Assembly: GCA_002083405.1 (NCBI GenBank)
Contig: LVWT01000054.1
Span: 62,001 to 126,000 of the forward strand
Length of the DNA: 64,000 bases
Direction of reading: 5' to 3'
Origin: Nitrospira sp. SG-bin2
GTDB taxonomy: Bacteria > Nitrospirota > Nitrospiria > Nitrospirales > Nitrospiraceae
How positions within the stretch are numbered: the first letter of the stretch is position 1; each line of letters begins with the position of its first letter. This document shows positions 27,617-36,471 of the stretch, piece by piece. The notes beneath the pieces were generated by a model. It saw only the letters and a program-made list of their open reading frames with translations. It was not told the origin of the DNA and did no database searches. The position numbers and the translations under genes were made by a program.

Positions 27617-28813
27617 ATGCGCAGCCTCGTCGTCAGTATCATTCTCGTGCTGTTTGGGGCGGTCTGTCCTCCCCTATCAGACCGAGCTCATGCGGAGACG
27701 AAATACTTCCCTATCCCTGCCGTCAGCTCCAGTAAAAATGATGGCAATGATATCGGGATGATCGTGCCGGCCCTCATGACCGGGCCGGACGGAGATCTCA
27801 AGTATTTGGTCGCGCCGATGGTCATCTACAATTCGATCGTCGGCACTCGCGGCACATTGAATCTGTTCCACTATCAACCGGGCGGGAAAGAGCTCCGGGG
27901 TATTGCGTCCTGGTCCGAGAAGATTGAGCGACGGTTTCTCTTAAGCTATGTGGACCCCGGTTTAAGCAACGGCCGGTATAGCGTGGCCGTCAGCGCCGCC
28001 CATTTCAAAAATGCCACGGTGCGGTTTTTCGGGATTGGTCCCGGGACTATCCAGGATGATGAGACAAATTATACAGCCTCCGAAACGAGAGCCAACTGGA
28101 AGTTCGGGATCTATGCCAATGAAGTGACGCAGATTGCGATCAGCCAGCGGTTTCGGCATATGCAGTCGATCCAGCAAGGGGCGACCTCTCTTGCCTTTAC
28201 CGGAGACATGTTCCCGGATGTGTCTGGCGTAGAGGGCGCGACGATTCTCGCCGAGCGGATCAGCTTCCATTACGATACGCGAAACAGCCTGGTCACGCCG
28301 ACGGATGGAACGGCCGTGACGGCCTATGCCGAGATCAATCACAACTTCCATAAGGGCGCGGAGCCCCTGTATTCCAGGTACGGGGTCGAAATCAAGAAGA
28401 TGTTTGCGAGCGAATCCAAGCGGGCGATTCTAGTGATCCGTGGCGACCTGCAGGCCACGATCGGCACGGATGTCCCGTTTTATGAATTGAGTTCACTGGG
28501 CGGACAGAACAATCTGCGTGGCTTCGGTGTCGACCGGTACATTGACAAGCAACTGATCGCATTCAGCGTTGAGGAACGGATTCACGTGTTACGAACCCGA
28601 CTTGCCGGCGTCATCGCAGACTTTGAAATCGCGCCGTTTATCGATACCGGACAGGTGTTCAATTCGTTCAAGAATGTGGGCTTCAAAGACTATCGCATCA
28701 CGCCGGGCATCGGGTTTCGAGGCATCATCCGTCCAAACGTGGTGGGACGAATCGATTACGGGTTTAGCCGGGAAGGGGGAGCGATATTCGCCGGACTCGA
28801 TTTTCCCTATTAG
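27617..28813 (+). CDS. Omp85-like outer-membrane beta-barrel without POTRA domains
   Basis: 398 residues with a signal peptide ending near DRAHAET. No POTRA repeat precedes the barrel. The C-terminal half matches the bacterial surface antigen (D15/Omp85) barrel: SFHYDTRNSLVTPTDGT, ELSSLGGQNNLRGFG with the LRGF loop-6 motif, FSVEERIHV, FIDTGQVF and the final strand GRIDYGFSREGGAIFAGLDFPY ending in an aromatic. It lies 29 bp after mlaC, so it may serve as the outer-membrane component of the lipid transporter (inference). TamA-like or patatin-associated barrels are alternatives. Confidence 0.78.
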   Translation: MRSLVVSIILVLFGAVCPPLSDRAHAETKYFPIPAVSSSKNDGNDIGMIVPALMTGPDGDLKYLVAPMVIYNSIVGTRGTLNLFHYQPGGKELRGIASWSEKIERRFLLSYVDPGLSNGRYSVAVSAAHFKNATVRFFGIGPGTIQDDETNYTASETRANWKFGIYANEVTQIAISQRFRHMQSIQQGATSLAFTGDMFPDVSGVEGATILAERISFHYDTRNSLVTPTDGTAVTAYAEINHNFHKGAEPLYSRYGVEIKKMFASESKRAILVIRGDLQATIGTDVPFYELSSLGGQNNLRGFGVDRYIDKQLIAFSVEERIHVLRTRLAGVIADFEIAPFIDTGQVFNSFKNVGFKDYRITPGIGFRGIIRPNVVGRIDYGFSREGGAIFAGLDFPY

Positions 28814-28990
28814 CCTGGGTGAGCCGTCGGATGCTCGTCCATATGCTTGACACCATTGGACTTTTGTGTGAAACTTCACCCCGAATTTGTATTGACCGTG
28901 TTTCATCGTGCAGCTGCGAGCCATTGCCTCTCGAACGTTCGGTTTTCATGCACAATCGAGCAAGCAGCTGATAAAGAAGGAGCGTAGGCC

Positions 28991-30940
28991 ATGTCGATTC
29001 TGAAGAATGTTCACAGTCCGGCCGATTTGAAACGCCTGTCCCCCGAGCAGTTTCCAGCCTTGTCTCAGGAAATCCGTGAGCAGATTATCAGCGCCGTTTC
29101 CGCAGTCGGCGGACATCTGGCCTCTAACTTGGGCGTGGTGGAATTGACGGTTGCCTTGCATTACCTCTTGGATACACCTACTGACAAGATCGTTTGGGAT
29201 ACCAGCAACCAAAGCTATGCGCATAAACTTCTTACCGGGCGTCGCGAACAATTTCATACATTGCGGCAGTACGGCGGGCTGAGCGGATTCTGCAAGCGGG
29301 AAGAAAGTGAATACGATACGTTTAATGCCGGGCATGCAGGCACCGGGGTCTCTGCCGCGTTCGGCATGGTCGGGGCCCGTGAACAGCTGGGCCAAAAACA
29401 TAAGGTCGTGTGCGTCGTGGGGGATGGCGCGATGACCGCTGGGATGACCTTAGAGGGACTGCACCATGCCGGCGGCCTAGGCAAGGACTTCTTGGTAATT
29501 TTAAATGATAACCAGATGTCCATCTCCAAGAATGTGGGAGCCATTTCAGCCTACCTGAGCCGGACGATCACGGGTGAATTCTACGGCAAGATGCGCGAAG
29601 AAACCGGCCAACTGCTCGGCAAGATTCCTCATATCGGCCCCGATATGCAGAAATTGGCTCGCCGGGCCGAAGAATTGGCTAAGGGGGCGATTCTGCCCGG
29701 GCTGCTGTTTGAAGAATTGGGCTTCCAGTATAGCGGTCCCATCGATGGACATAACTTCGAGCATCTCCTTCCGACGATTGAAAACGTATTGAAGATGAGA
29801 GGGCCGGTTCTTCTCCACATCATCACTAAAAAGGGGCTTGGCTACGAGCCTGCCATGAAGAACCCGGTGTGGTTTCATGCATGTCCGCCGTTTGTGCGCG
29901 AAACCGGGGTGCCTGCCAAGAAGGCCGCGCGCCCGTCCTATACCGCAATTGCCATGGATACGCTGGTCAAGTTGGCCCGAGAAGACAAACGCATTGTAGC
30001 TATTACCGCGGCGATGTGTGAAGGCACCGGACTGACGGCATTCGAGAAAGAGTTCCCGGATCGTATCTATGATGTGGGCATCGCCGAACAGCATGCCGTG
30101 ACCTTTGCGGCCGGATTGGCGACACAGGGAGTGAAGCCGGTCGTGGCTATGTATGCGACCTTTCTTCAGCGAGCCTACGATCAGGTGGTGCACGATGTGG
30201 CGACACAGAATCTTCCCGTCGTGTTTTGCATTGATCGCGGCGGGCTCGTTGCCGAAGATGGGACGACGCACCATGGCGCGTTCGACTATGCGTATCTGCG
30301 CCACGTTCCCAACATGGTCGTGATGGCGCCGAAAGATGAAAACGAGTTGCAACACATGATGAAGACTGCCGTGCAGCACAACGGTCCGATTTCCGTGCGA
30401 TATCCGCGCGGGGTCAGTCTTGGCGTGACTATGGATGCGGCGCCTCAGGTATTACCCATTGGCAAAGGGGAGTTGATTAAGGATGGGACGGATGTCGCGA
30501 TTATCGCGATCGGGGTGTCGGTCTGGCAGGCTCATCAGGCCGCCGAGCGTCTGGGTCAAGAAGGCGTCTCTACGGCTGTGGTGAATGCCAGATTTGCGAA
30601 GCCGCTCGATCACAAACTTATTGCTGATGTCGCGAAACGGGTCCGCTACGTTGTCACTGTTGAAGAAGGGTGCAGAATGGGCGGGTTTGGATCTGCAGTG
30701 CTTGAAACGCTGTCCGAATCCGGGGTTAACGATGTGACGACGAAGATTATTGGGCTGCCGGATTGGTATATCGAACAGGGCCCGCAAGACCTGCTGCGTG
30801 AGCGGTATGGGTTGACCGCCGAAGGCATTTACCAGAGCGTCAAGGAGCTCATCGGCAGTACGCCGGCAACGGCCAAAGGCCGGTTTACGGGTGTTGCGTC
30901 GGGAAGTCATCACCCGCTCGGAGACGAGCAGGGCAGCTGA
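28991..30940 (+). CDS. dxs: 1-deoxy-D-xylulose-5-phosphate synthase
   Basis: 649 residues. First step of the MEP pathway: thiamine-diphosphate-dependent condensation of pyruvate and glyceraldehyde 3-phosphate. Seen: HLASNLGVVELTVALH, the ThDP motif GDGAMTAGMTLEGLHHAGG through NDNQMSIS, GPIDGHN, the catalytic region DVGIAEQHAVTFAAG and RGGLVAEDGTTHHG. Start ATG follows AAGGAGC. It lies 50 bp before ispG on the same strand, and both feed the hopanoid and quinone genes of the window. Confidence 0.97.
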   Translation: MSILKNVHSPADLKRLSPEQFPALSQEIREQIISAVSAVGGHLASNLGVVELTVALHYLLDTPTDKIVWDTSNQSYAHKLLTGRREQFHTLRQYGGLSGFCKREESEYDTFNAGHAGTGVSAAFGMVGAREQLGQKHKVVCVVGDGAMTAGMTLEGLHHAGGLGKDFLVILNDNQMSISKNVGAISAYLSRTITGEFYGKMREETGQLLGKIPHIGPDMQKLARRAEELAKGAILPGLLFEELGFQYSGPIDGHNFEHLLPTIENVLKMRGPVLLHIITKKGLGYEPAMKNPVWFHACPPFVRETGVPAKKAARPSYTAIAMDTLVKLAREDKRIVAITAAMCEGTGLTAFEKEFPDRIYDVGIAEQHAVTFAAGLATQGVKPVVAMYATFLQRAYDQVVHDVATQNLPVVFCIDRGGLVAEDGTTHHGAFDYAYLRHVPNMVVMAPKDENELQHMMKTAVQHNGPISVRYPRGVSLGVTMDAAPQVLPIGKGELIKDGTDVAIIAIGVSVWQAHQAAERLGQEGVSTAVVNARFAKPLDHKLIADVAKRVRYVVTVEEGCRMGGFGSAVLETLSESGVNDVTTKIIGLPDWYIEQGPQDLLRERYGLTAEGIYQSVKELIGSTPATAKGRFTGVASGSHHPLGDEQGS

Positions 30941-30989
30941 TTGGAAGACGCGAGGGGTGAACGGTAAGGGGTAAGGCGAAAGACGTCGA

Positions 30990-32174
30990 ATGCATATCGC
31001 ACGAAGAAAAACTCGGCAGGTTCAGGTCGGCAAGGTCAAGGTCGGCGGCGATGCGCCGGTGTCCGTACAGTCGATGTGCTCGACCGACACGCGGGATGTT
31101 GGAAAGACCGTCGAGCAGATTCTCCAGCTGGAAGCTGCCGGGTGTGAAATTATCCGCGTGGCCGTGCCGGATGAGGAAGCCGCGGCAGTTCTTCCTCAGA
31201 TCAAAGCGGCGATGACGGTGCCGTTGATCGCGGACATTCACTTTGATTACCGGCTTGCGTTGAAATCTGCGGCAGTCGTCGATTGTGTCCGTATCAATCC
31301 CGGCAACATCGGCGCCTGGTGGAAAGTTGAAGAAGTGATCAAAGCAGTCAATGATCATGGTATTCCGATCCGAGTCGGCGTCAACGGAGGTTCGCTCGAA
31401 CGACCGCTGCTGGATAAGTACGGATGGCCTTCTCCTGAAGCGCTCTCCGAATCGGCGCTCAACGCGGTGCATGCACTGGAAGACGTCGGCTTTACCAACA
31501 TGAAGGTGTCGCTCAAGGCCTCCGATGTCAAGCACGCCATCGATGCCTACTGGCTCTTTGCGATGCAGTCCGATTATCCTCTGCATATCGGCATTACGGA
31601 AGCCGGTACGGCCATGACCGGTGCCGTAAAGTCGGCGATGGGGCTGGGTTATTTGTTGGCCCAGGGGATCGGCGATACGCTTCGGGTTTCGCTCGCCGCT
31701 GATCCGGTGGAGGAAGTCAAGGTCGGATTCGAGATTTTGAAATCTCTGGAGCTCCGCCACCGCGGGATCAACGTGATCGCTTGCCCGACGTGCGGTCGTG
31801 TGGAGATTGACGTCGTGCGTATGGCGAATGAGCTGGAAAAGAAACTGGGCCATATCAAAACTCCGTTGAATGTTTCGGTGCTCGGCTGTGTGGTCAACGG
31901 TATCGGAGAGGGCAAGGAAGCCGACATCGGCATTGCCGGCGGCGAGGGCAAAGGGATTCTGTTCAAGAAGGGCAAGCTCGTTCGGAAGGTGCCGATGGAA
32001 GAATTGATGGACACGCTGATTCAAGAAGTAGAACAGCTGGCCAAGGAAAAAGAAGCCGAGGGGAACGGAGAGGTAGTTGTTCCTGTCGAGTCAGAGGGCT
32101 GGGAACCGCTCGCTGCCCAGTCGAACCAACCCTCGACGCTTGGCAAAGAAATTCCAGTATTGCCCCGCCGGTAA
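30990..32174 (+). CDS. ispG: 4-hydroxy-3-methylbut-2-enyl diphosphate synthase
   Basis: 394 residues. Sixth step of the MEP pathway: converts the cyclic diphosphate MEcPP to HMBPP with a 4Fe-4S cluster. Seen: the TIM-barrel start VKVGGDAPVSVQSMCSTDTRD, LIADIHFDYRLAL, RINPGNIG, GVNGGSLE and the C-terminal cluster cysteines in IACPTCGRVEID and VLGCVVNGIGEGKEADIG. The last ~40 residues (KEKEAEGNGEV onward) are a non-conserved tail. Next gene after dxs; ispH is at 16793. Confidence 0.97.
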   Translation: MHIARRKTRQVQVGKVKVGGDAPVSVQSMCSTDTRDVGKTVEQILQLEAAGCEIIRVAVPDEEAAAVLPQIKAAMTVPLIADIHFDYRLALKSAAVVDCVRINPGNIGAWWKVEEVIKAVNDHGIPIRVGVNGGSLERPLLDKYGWPSPEALSESALNAVHALEDVGFTNMKVSLKASDVKHAIDAYWLFAMQSDYPLHIGITEAGTAMTGAVKSAMGLGYLLAQGIGDTLRVSLAADPVEEVKVGFEILKSLELRHRGINVIACPTCGRVEIDVVRMANELEKKLGHIKTPLNVSVLGCVVNGIGEGKEADIGIAGGEGKGILFKKGKLVRKVPMEELMDTLIQEVEQLAKEKEAEGNGEVVVPVESEGWEPLAAQSNQPSTLGKEIPVLPRR

Positions 32175-32300
32175 GCGTCCCTGTTGAGAAGATCGTCACC
32201 CCGCCGTGTGAGTCAGCCCCCGGATTCTCCATCGTCAAGAACAGTCGATAGAGTTTTTCGGTGGTGGTTCTGAGTGCGCTGACCGAAGGAATCGAAACCC

Positions 32301-33620
32301 ATGGGCCATTGGATCGGTGAGTTCCTCAGGGCGCCTCTTTTTGCGCGCCTGCTCAACGTCGGCCTCGTGATCGCCGCGGTGGTGCACGGATACATCATCT
32401 CATTCGGGCGGTCGTTTCACTTTCGGGACATCGATATTCACCGTGAGATCGGAAGGCGCTTTCTCTCAGGAGAATATCTCTATGCCAATGACTATTGTTA
32501 TATGTATTTGCCGACCACCGGCATCTACTTCGCTCCCTTGCTCGTTCTGGACAGAAACCCAAGTTTGGCCTTGCGCTACGCCGTCGCCGTCGGATGCTTG
32601 GTTCTCACCATCCGATTCATGCACCGCATGCTATTGGGTGCCGACGCGCTGACAGGTGGGCGTCTTCTGCTGCTCGGTGCAGGCGCTGGGGCGTTGACGC
32701 TGCAATTCATCTTGAATGATCTCGACGACGGCGGGCCGCATCTCATGTTGCTGGGCATTCTGACCGGCGGGATCTATGCGATATGGACCGGAAAAGAACG
32801 GCTAGGCGCGGCCATGGTCGGGCTCGGTATCGTACTCAAAATCACCCCGTCGCTTTTCGTGATCCTGTTTCTATGGAAACGGCAGTGGCGTGTCGCCGCA
32901 TACACGGTGCTGGCTACGCTAACCTGGATCGTGCTGCCTGTTCTGTATATGGGGCCTACGAGTTGGTGGGAGCATCACAGCGAATGGACGCAGAATGCTG
33001 TGTTGTCTGTGCTGGATCGGCAAGCAGAAGGCCGGCAAGAAAACGAATTGCAAAAGGCCAATCTCTCGCTCCGGCATACCATGCTGCGGTATTTGGTCAC
33101 CTATCCGCCGACGCACCGGCTTCGCCAGGTGGACCCCGGATACAAGCCGGTGATGGATCTGCCGTCCTCGGCTGCAAACACGATGGTTGCTATCGCAGGG
33201 CTCGGTCTGCTCGGGCTCTTCGCGTGGTCCAGCCGGCGTCCGTTCCAAGGGCCTGGAGATCCTACGTGGGCGAGGGATTGCGCCGGGACCTTGATGCTGG
33301 CCCTATTCTTCTCTCCCATCACCTGGGATCAGCATCTGGTCTGGATGATACCCGCGGCGTTTATTGTCGTCGCGGCTGCGGCGCAAGCGAGCGGCGGGTT
33401 GAGCCGCGCCGGCTATGCCGTGCTGGCCGCCTATATCGTGCTCACGATGGTGCTGAATTATGAAGTCGTCGGCAGAGCCAATTGGGAGGCGCTGAAAAGC
33501 TACCACCATCTGGGCATTGCGATGCTGATGTTATTCGGGCTCTTGCTTGCAAGTGCAGGTGCGCAACGCGGGCGTTTGTCGTTTCTCTCCGGATCGTCCG
33601 GCATGGCCGGCAAGGGCTAG
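32301..33620 (+). CDS. DUF2029/GT87-like membrane glycosyltransferase
   Basis: 439 residues with about ten membrane helices. The early loop FHFRDIDIHREIGRRFLSGEYLYAND, the YLPTTGIYFAPL segment, a central KITPSLFVILFLWKRQW and SPITWDQHLVWMIP match the DUF2029 (GT87) family of polyprenyl-phosphate-sugar-dependent transferases; the first acidic pair would be the candidate catalytic site. Target is unknown. Its place after ispG and before hpnH could link it to polyprenyl or hopanoid sugar modification, but that is inference. Confidence 0.72.
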   Translation: MGHWIGEFLRAPLFARLLNVGLVIAAVVHGYIISFGRSFHFRDIDIHREIGRRFLSGEYLYANDYCYMYLPTTGIYFAPLLVLDRNPSLALRYAVAVGCLVLTIRFMHRMLLGADALTGGRLLLLGAGAGALTLQFILNDLDDGGPHLMLLGILTGGIYAIWTGKERLGAAMVGLGIVLKITPSLFVILFLWKRQWRVAAYTVLATLTWIVLPVLYMGPTSWWEHHSEWTQNAVLSVLDRQAEGRQENELQKANLSLRHTMLRYLVTYPPTHRLRQVDPGYKPVMDLPSSAANTMVAIAGLGLLGLFAWSSRRPFQGPGDPTWARDCAGTLMLALFFSPITWDQHLVWMIPAAFIVVAAAAQASGGLSRAGYAVLAAYIVLTMVLNYEVVGRANWEALKSYHHLGIAMLMLFGLLLASAGAQRGRLSFLSGSSGMAGKG

Positions 33621-33637
33621 CCCGTCGGACTATCGTG

Positions 33638-33667
33638 TTGTGTTCAAGAAATGGAAACGACTATAAT
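33638..33667 (+). promoter_or_regulatory. Sigma-70-like promoter of tRNA-Cys
   Basis: TTGTGT at 33638 and a consensus TATAAT at 33662 are spaced by 18 bp, with the mature tRNA starting 13 bp after the -10 box. Confidence 0.6.
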
Positions 33668-33680
33668 GCCGCCCTCGCGA

Positions 33681-33755
33681 GGCGCCGTACCCAAGTGGTA
33701 AGGGAGCAGTCTGCAAAACTGCGATGCGGCGGTTCGAACCCGCCCGGCGCCTCCA
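33681..33755 (+). tRNA. tRNA-Cys (GCA)
   Basis: 75 nt including an encoded CCA. The acceptor stem GGCGCCG pairs with CGGCGCC, the discriminator is U, and the anticodon stem GCAGT/ACTGC encloses the loop CTGCAAA with anticodon GCA at 33713-33715. The T-arm contains GGTTCGAACCC. U73 and GCA identify cysteine. Confidence 0.96.
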
Positions 33756-33778
33756 ACGTTCGCCTTTCGGCGAACGTT
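33755..33778 (+). terminator. Hairpin after tRNA-Cys
   Basis: AACGTTCGCC and GGCGAACGTT form a 10-bp stem with loop TTTC starting at the last base of the tRNA. The next bases (TGTCCTGAACCTGTCGAAGG) resemble a common dispersed intergenic repeat rather than a T-tract. Confidence 0.55.
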
Positions 33779-34044
33779 GTCCTGAACCTGTCGAAGGGCA
33801 AACCACATACTCACCATTGTATAAACACCTCCAGCATCTGAGTCCTTAAATACAGAGCTTGCTCGACCCTGTGGGATAGATACCTTCTGTCCTGCCAGCC
33901 CATCTGCTGGGCATTGCATTTCATATCTTGGCAAGGAAATTGACGTGTGCCGAGGGGGATGTTAGAATCCGACCGCTTGTAAGCTTCTCGTCCGGCGGGG
34001 ATTCGCCGCCGATATCGCTACAGATTGAGCAGAAGGAGACTGGA

Positions 34045-35061
34045 ATGGCCGTTCCCGTATCTCAAATGTATACCGTTGCCAGCTATGTTCTCTCGAAGAA
34101 ACTGAAGGGTATTAAGCGGTATCCTCTGGTATTGATGCTCGAACCATTGTTCCGCTGCAACCTGGCTTGTGCCGGCTGTGGCAAGATCCAGTATCCCGAC
34201 CATATTCTTGATAAACGATTGACCCCGGAGCAGTGCTGGGCTGCGGCAGAGGAATGCGGTGCGCCGATTGTCGCAGTTCCCGGCGGTGAGCCGCTCATCC
34301 ATCCGGAGATCGGGCGGATCGTCGAGGGGTTGGTGGCCCAGAAGCGGTATCTCTATGTCTGTACCAATGCCATCTTACTGGAGCGTAAACTGAAAGAGTT
34401 CAAGCCGTCGCAGTATCTGACCTTCAGTGTTCACATGGACGGATTGAAGAACGAGCATGATCTGGCCGTCTGCCGAGACGGGGTGTACGAGGTCGCTGTC
34501 AAGGCGATCAAGGAAGCCTTGAGGTTAGGCCATCGGGTGACCACGAATACCACGCTGTTCGACGATGCGAATCCGGATCGGGTGCGCCAGTTCTTCGATG
34601 AAATGATGGCCCTCGGCGTCGAAGGCATGATGATTTCTCCCGGCTATAGCTATCAAAAGGCTCCGGATAAGCAGCATTTCTTGAAGAAGGCCAAGACTCA
34701 AGAGCTGTTCTCGAAGATCCTCAGCAGGCCTAAGGGGTCTTGGAAGTTCAATCAGTCTCCGCTTTTTCTGGATTTTCTGATGGGGAAAAAGGAATATCAG
34801 TGCACGCCCTGGGGGAATCCCACGTACAACGTGTTCGGTTGGCAGAAGCCCTGCTATCTCTTGCAGGAGGGATATGCAAAAACCTTCCGGGAACTGTTGG
34901 AGACCACCGAATGGCAGAATTACGGCACGAGTAAGAACGAGAAGTGCGCCGAATGTATGGTCCATTGTGGGTATGAGCCTTCGGCGGTGAGCGATACGTT
35001 TGGCACGGTGTCAGGTTTTGCGCGCACGGCGAAGTTGACCTTGCTGCCCACCTCGCGATGA
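34045..35061 (+). CDS. hpnH: Hopanoid biosynthesis radical SAM protein HpnH
   Basis: 338 residues from the ATG preceded by AGAAGGAG; a longer in-frame reading from 33928 is not needed. It opens with MAVPVSQMYTVASYVLSKKL and the radical-SAM cluster motif CNLACAGCGK (Cx3Cx2C), followed by the SAM-binding VPGGEPL. Near the C-terminus is a further Cys pair, KCAECMVHCGYEPSA. HpnH adds a 5'-deoxyadenosyl radical to diploptene to form adenosylhopane, the substrate of HpnG (23949). Its stop overlaps a 31-codon ORF by ATGA. Confidence 0.94.
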   Translation: MAVPVSQMYTVASYVLSKKLKGIKRYPLVLMLEPLFRCNLACAGCGKIQYPDHILDKRLTPEQCWAAAEECGAPIVAVPGGEPLIHPEIGRIVEGLVAQKRYLYVCTNAILLERKLKEFKPSQYLTFSVHMDGLKNEHDLAVCRDGVYEVAVKAIKEALRLGHRVTTNTTLFDDANPDRVRQFFDEMMALGVEGMMISPGYSYQKAPDKQHFLKKAKTQELFSKILSRPKGSWKFNQSPLFLDFLMGKKEYQCTPWGNPTYNVFGWQKPCYLLQEGYAKTFRELLETTEWQNYGTSKNEKCAECMVHCGYEPSAVSDTFGTVSGFARTAKLTLLPTSR

Positions 35062-35153
35062 CTATGTCCGTGAAGCGTCCATCGGATCCTGTCGCTTGCA
35101 AGAGTTGTCGGCGCTTCGCGAGGCACGTGTCACGAACGATGAATGCAAGATGA
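35058..35153 (+). CDS. 31-codon ORF linked to hpnH by ATGA overlaps
   Basis: A short ORF whose ATG overlaps the hpnH stop and whose stop overlaps the ATG of the next gene, ATGA on both sides. The product is basic and contains a CKSC motif (VACKSCRRFARHV). No family recognised. Two exact coupling overlaps in a row make a translated mini-gene plausible, though it may serve only to pass ribosomes to the downstream gene. Confidence 0.4.
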   Translation: MTMSVKRPSDPVACKSCRRFARHVSRTMNAR

Positions 35154-35542
35154 CCGACACGAAGAACCACACGCCCAGTGCGCCGGAGTCACTCGAAGGC
35201 CGTAAGTTTACGCCGGCTACGGAACAAGAAAGAGCGGAGGCCATTGAGTTTGCGTTCGACTACCGTGGTGATGTGACACTCGGGCTTACGTCGGGCGAAT
35301 CGATCGTGGGATTTCTTTTCAACCGCCACGCCAGCGGCGAGCTTCCGACCATCGAATTCTTTCCCCAGGACGATCCCTCTCCTCGCACCATCGCCTACGC
35401 GTCGATCGCGTCGATTGCCTTTACCGGTGAAGACACGGCGAACGGGAAGTCGTATGAAGCGTGGGCGTCGAAAAAAGAGTCTGAACGCCGTGTGGAGGCC
35501 GCTCGCGTCGAAGAAGATGCGCGCATGCGCGGACTCCTCTGA
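35150..35542 (+). CDS. Conserved hypothetical, SH3-like beta protein
   Basis: 130 residues from ATG 35150. The core FAFDYRGDVTLGLTSGESIVGFLFNRH, then IEFFPQDDPSPRTIAYASIASIAFTGED, looks like a small beta-barrel of the Sm or SH3 type that I recall as conserved in several phyla but of unknown role. The tail is a charged Arg/Glu helix. Translationally chained to hpnH via the 31-codon ORF, so a hopanoid-linked role is possible. Confidence 0.65.
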   Translation: MTDTKNHTPSAPESLEGRKFTPATEQERAEAIEFAFDYRGDVTLGLTSGESIVGFLFNRHASGELPTIEFFPQDDPSPRTIAYASIASIAFTGEDTANGKSYEAWASKKESERRVEAARVEEDARMRGLL

Positions 35543-35749
35543 ACCGTGGCTTCCGTTTCCCTCCCCTCAGTCTTCTAGGAGTCGGTCAGACCACCCAGAA
35601 ACACTATCAGTTTCTGCTCAATACCGCCCATTCCTGTCGTTGACAAACAGGGGGGCCTATGTTAAAAAATCGCGCTCTAAACTTATAGGTGCTCGTCGTA
35701 GTGAAGTGTGCAGTTTTGTGAAAGTCGAGCTCGCGAGCGACCGGTAAGA

Positions 35750-36289
35750 ATGCAATTCAGTTTGAAACGTGCTGCATGGAGTCGGGTCTGGCTGGTCGCT
35801 CTCGCAGGCTATGCAGTGCAGAATGCCCTGTTTCCTTCTGTGGCCATGGCCACCCACGAAGCCGACCATCGGTTCACGGTTGAGGGTTATGTCTGTGGAG
35901 CGGATGGGAAGGGAATCGCAGATATTGAGGTTCTTGTAAAAGATACGAAGATTTCTTACGGGCAGGTCGTCAAGACAAACGGGGATGGGTACTATAAGGC
36001 TGCGTTTCATCTCCATAACGACAATTTAGGCGATCCGCTTCTGGTGGAAGCGAAGGGAGAGCGGCAGAACCATAAGATTCAGTTTGACCCCAAGGACTTG
36101 GAAGCTGAGCGAAAGCTTAAAGTTAACTTCGGGACCGGCTGTGACACGAGCGCTCCTCCTGCCTGGCTTTGGTGGGGAGTCGGGGCGGTGGCAGCGGCGG
36201 CCGGGGGGGTCGTCGCGATGAAAATCGTCCGTTCGCAGCGGAAGCATGAACGGGCCAATGGGAAATCGCAGGGGAAACGAAAGACGTAA
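35750..36289 (+). CDS. Carboxypeptidase-regulatory-like domain protein, membrane-anchored
   Basis: 179 residues from ATG 35750 (a GTG at 35708 is in frame). Signal peptide ending near PSVAMATHE; a beta-sandwich of the CarboxypepD_reg type (FTVEGYVCGADGKGIADIEVLVKDTK, then TNGDGYYKAAFHLHN); then a C-terminal membrane helix (WLWWGVGAVAAAAGGVVAMKI) and a basic tail. The layout suggests an anchored periplasmic domain. It precedes the respiratory cluster by 180 bp and may belong to it, but no enzymatic residues are visible. Confidence 0.65.
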   Translation: MQFSLKRAAWSRVWLVALAGYAVQNALFPSVAMATHEADHRFTVEGYVCGADGKGIADIEVLVKDTKISYGQVVKTNGDGYYKAAFHLHNDNLGDPLLVEAKGERQNHKIQFDPKDLEAERKLKVNFGTGCDTSAPPAWLWWGVGAVAAAAGGVVAMKIVRSQRKHERANGKSQGKRKT

Positions 36290-36471
36290 TCACCGATGAC
36301 GGTTCGTGGGGCTTACGGGGCTCCTCGCCGGACTAGTTGATGCGTGGGCGAGGTCCCGTGCGCGGAATAGCGCAGATGGTCGTAATCATTGACGCTTTTG
36401 CGGGGATGTCGTCATCCCGGTAGAAGCGTTTTTTTGTGTTAATGTGTTCTTTTAGAGAGCGAAGGGGCGTA

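Noticed and set aside
30885..32024. 379-codon minus-strand ORF opposite ispG
   Set aside because: Antisense shadow rich in His/Arg/Gln, a typical artefact of GC-rich codon bias.
33779..33800. Regulatory RNA after tRNA-Cys
   Set aside because: The sequence TGTCCTGAACCTGTCGAAGG is a common intergenic repeat-like string with no further structure.
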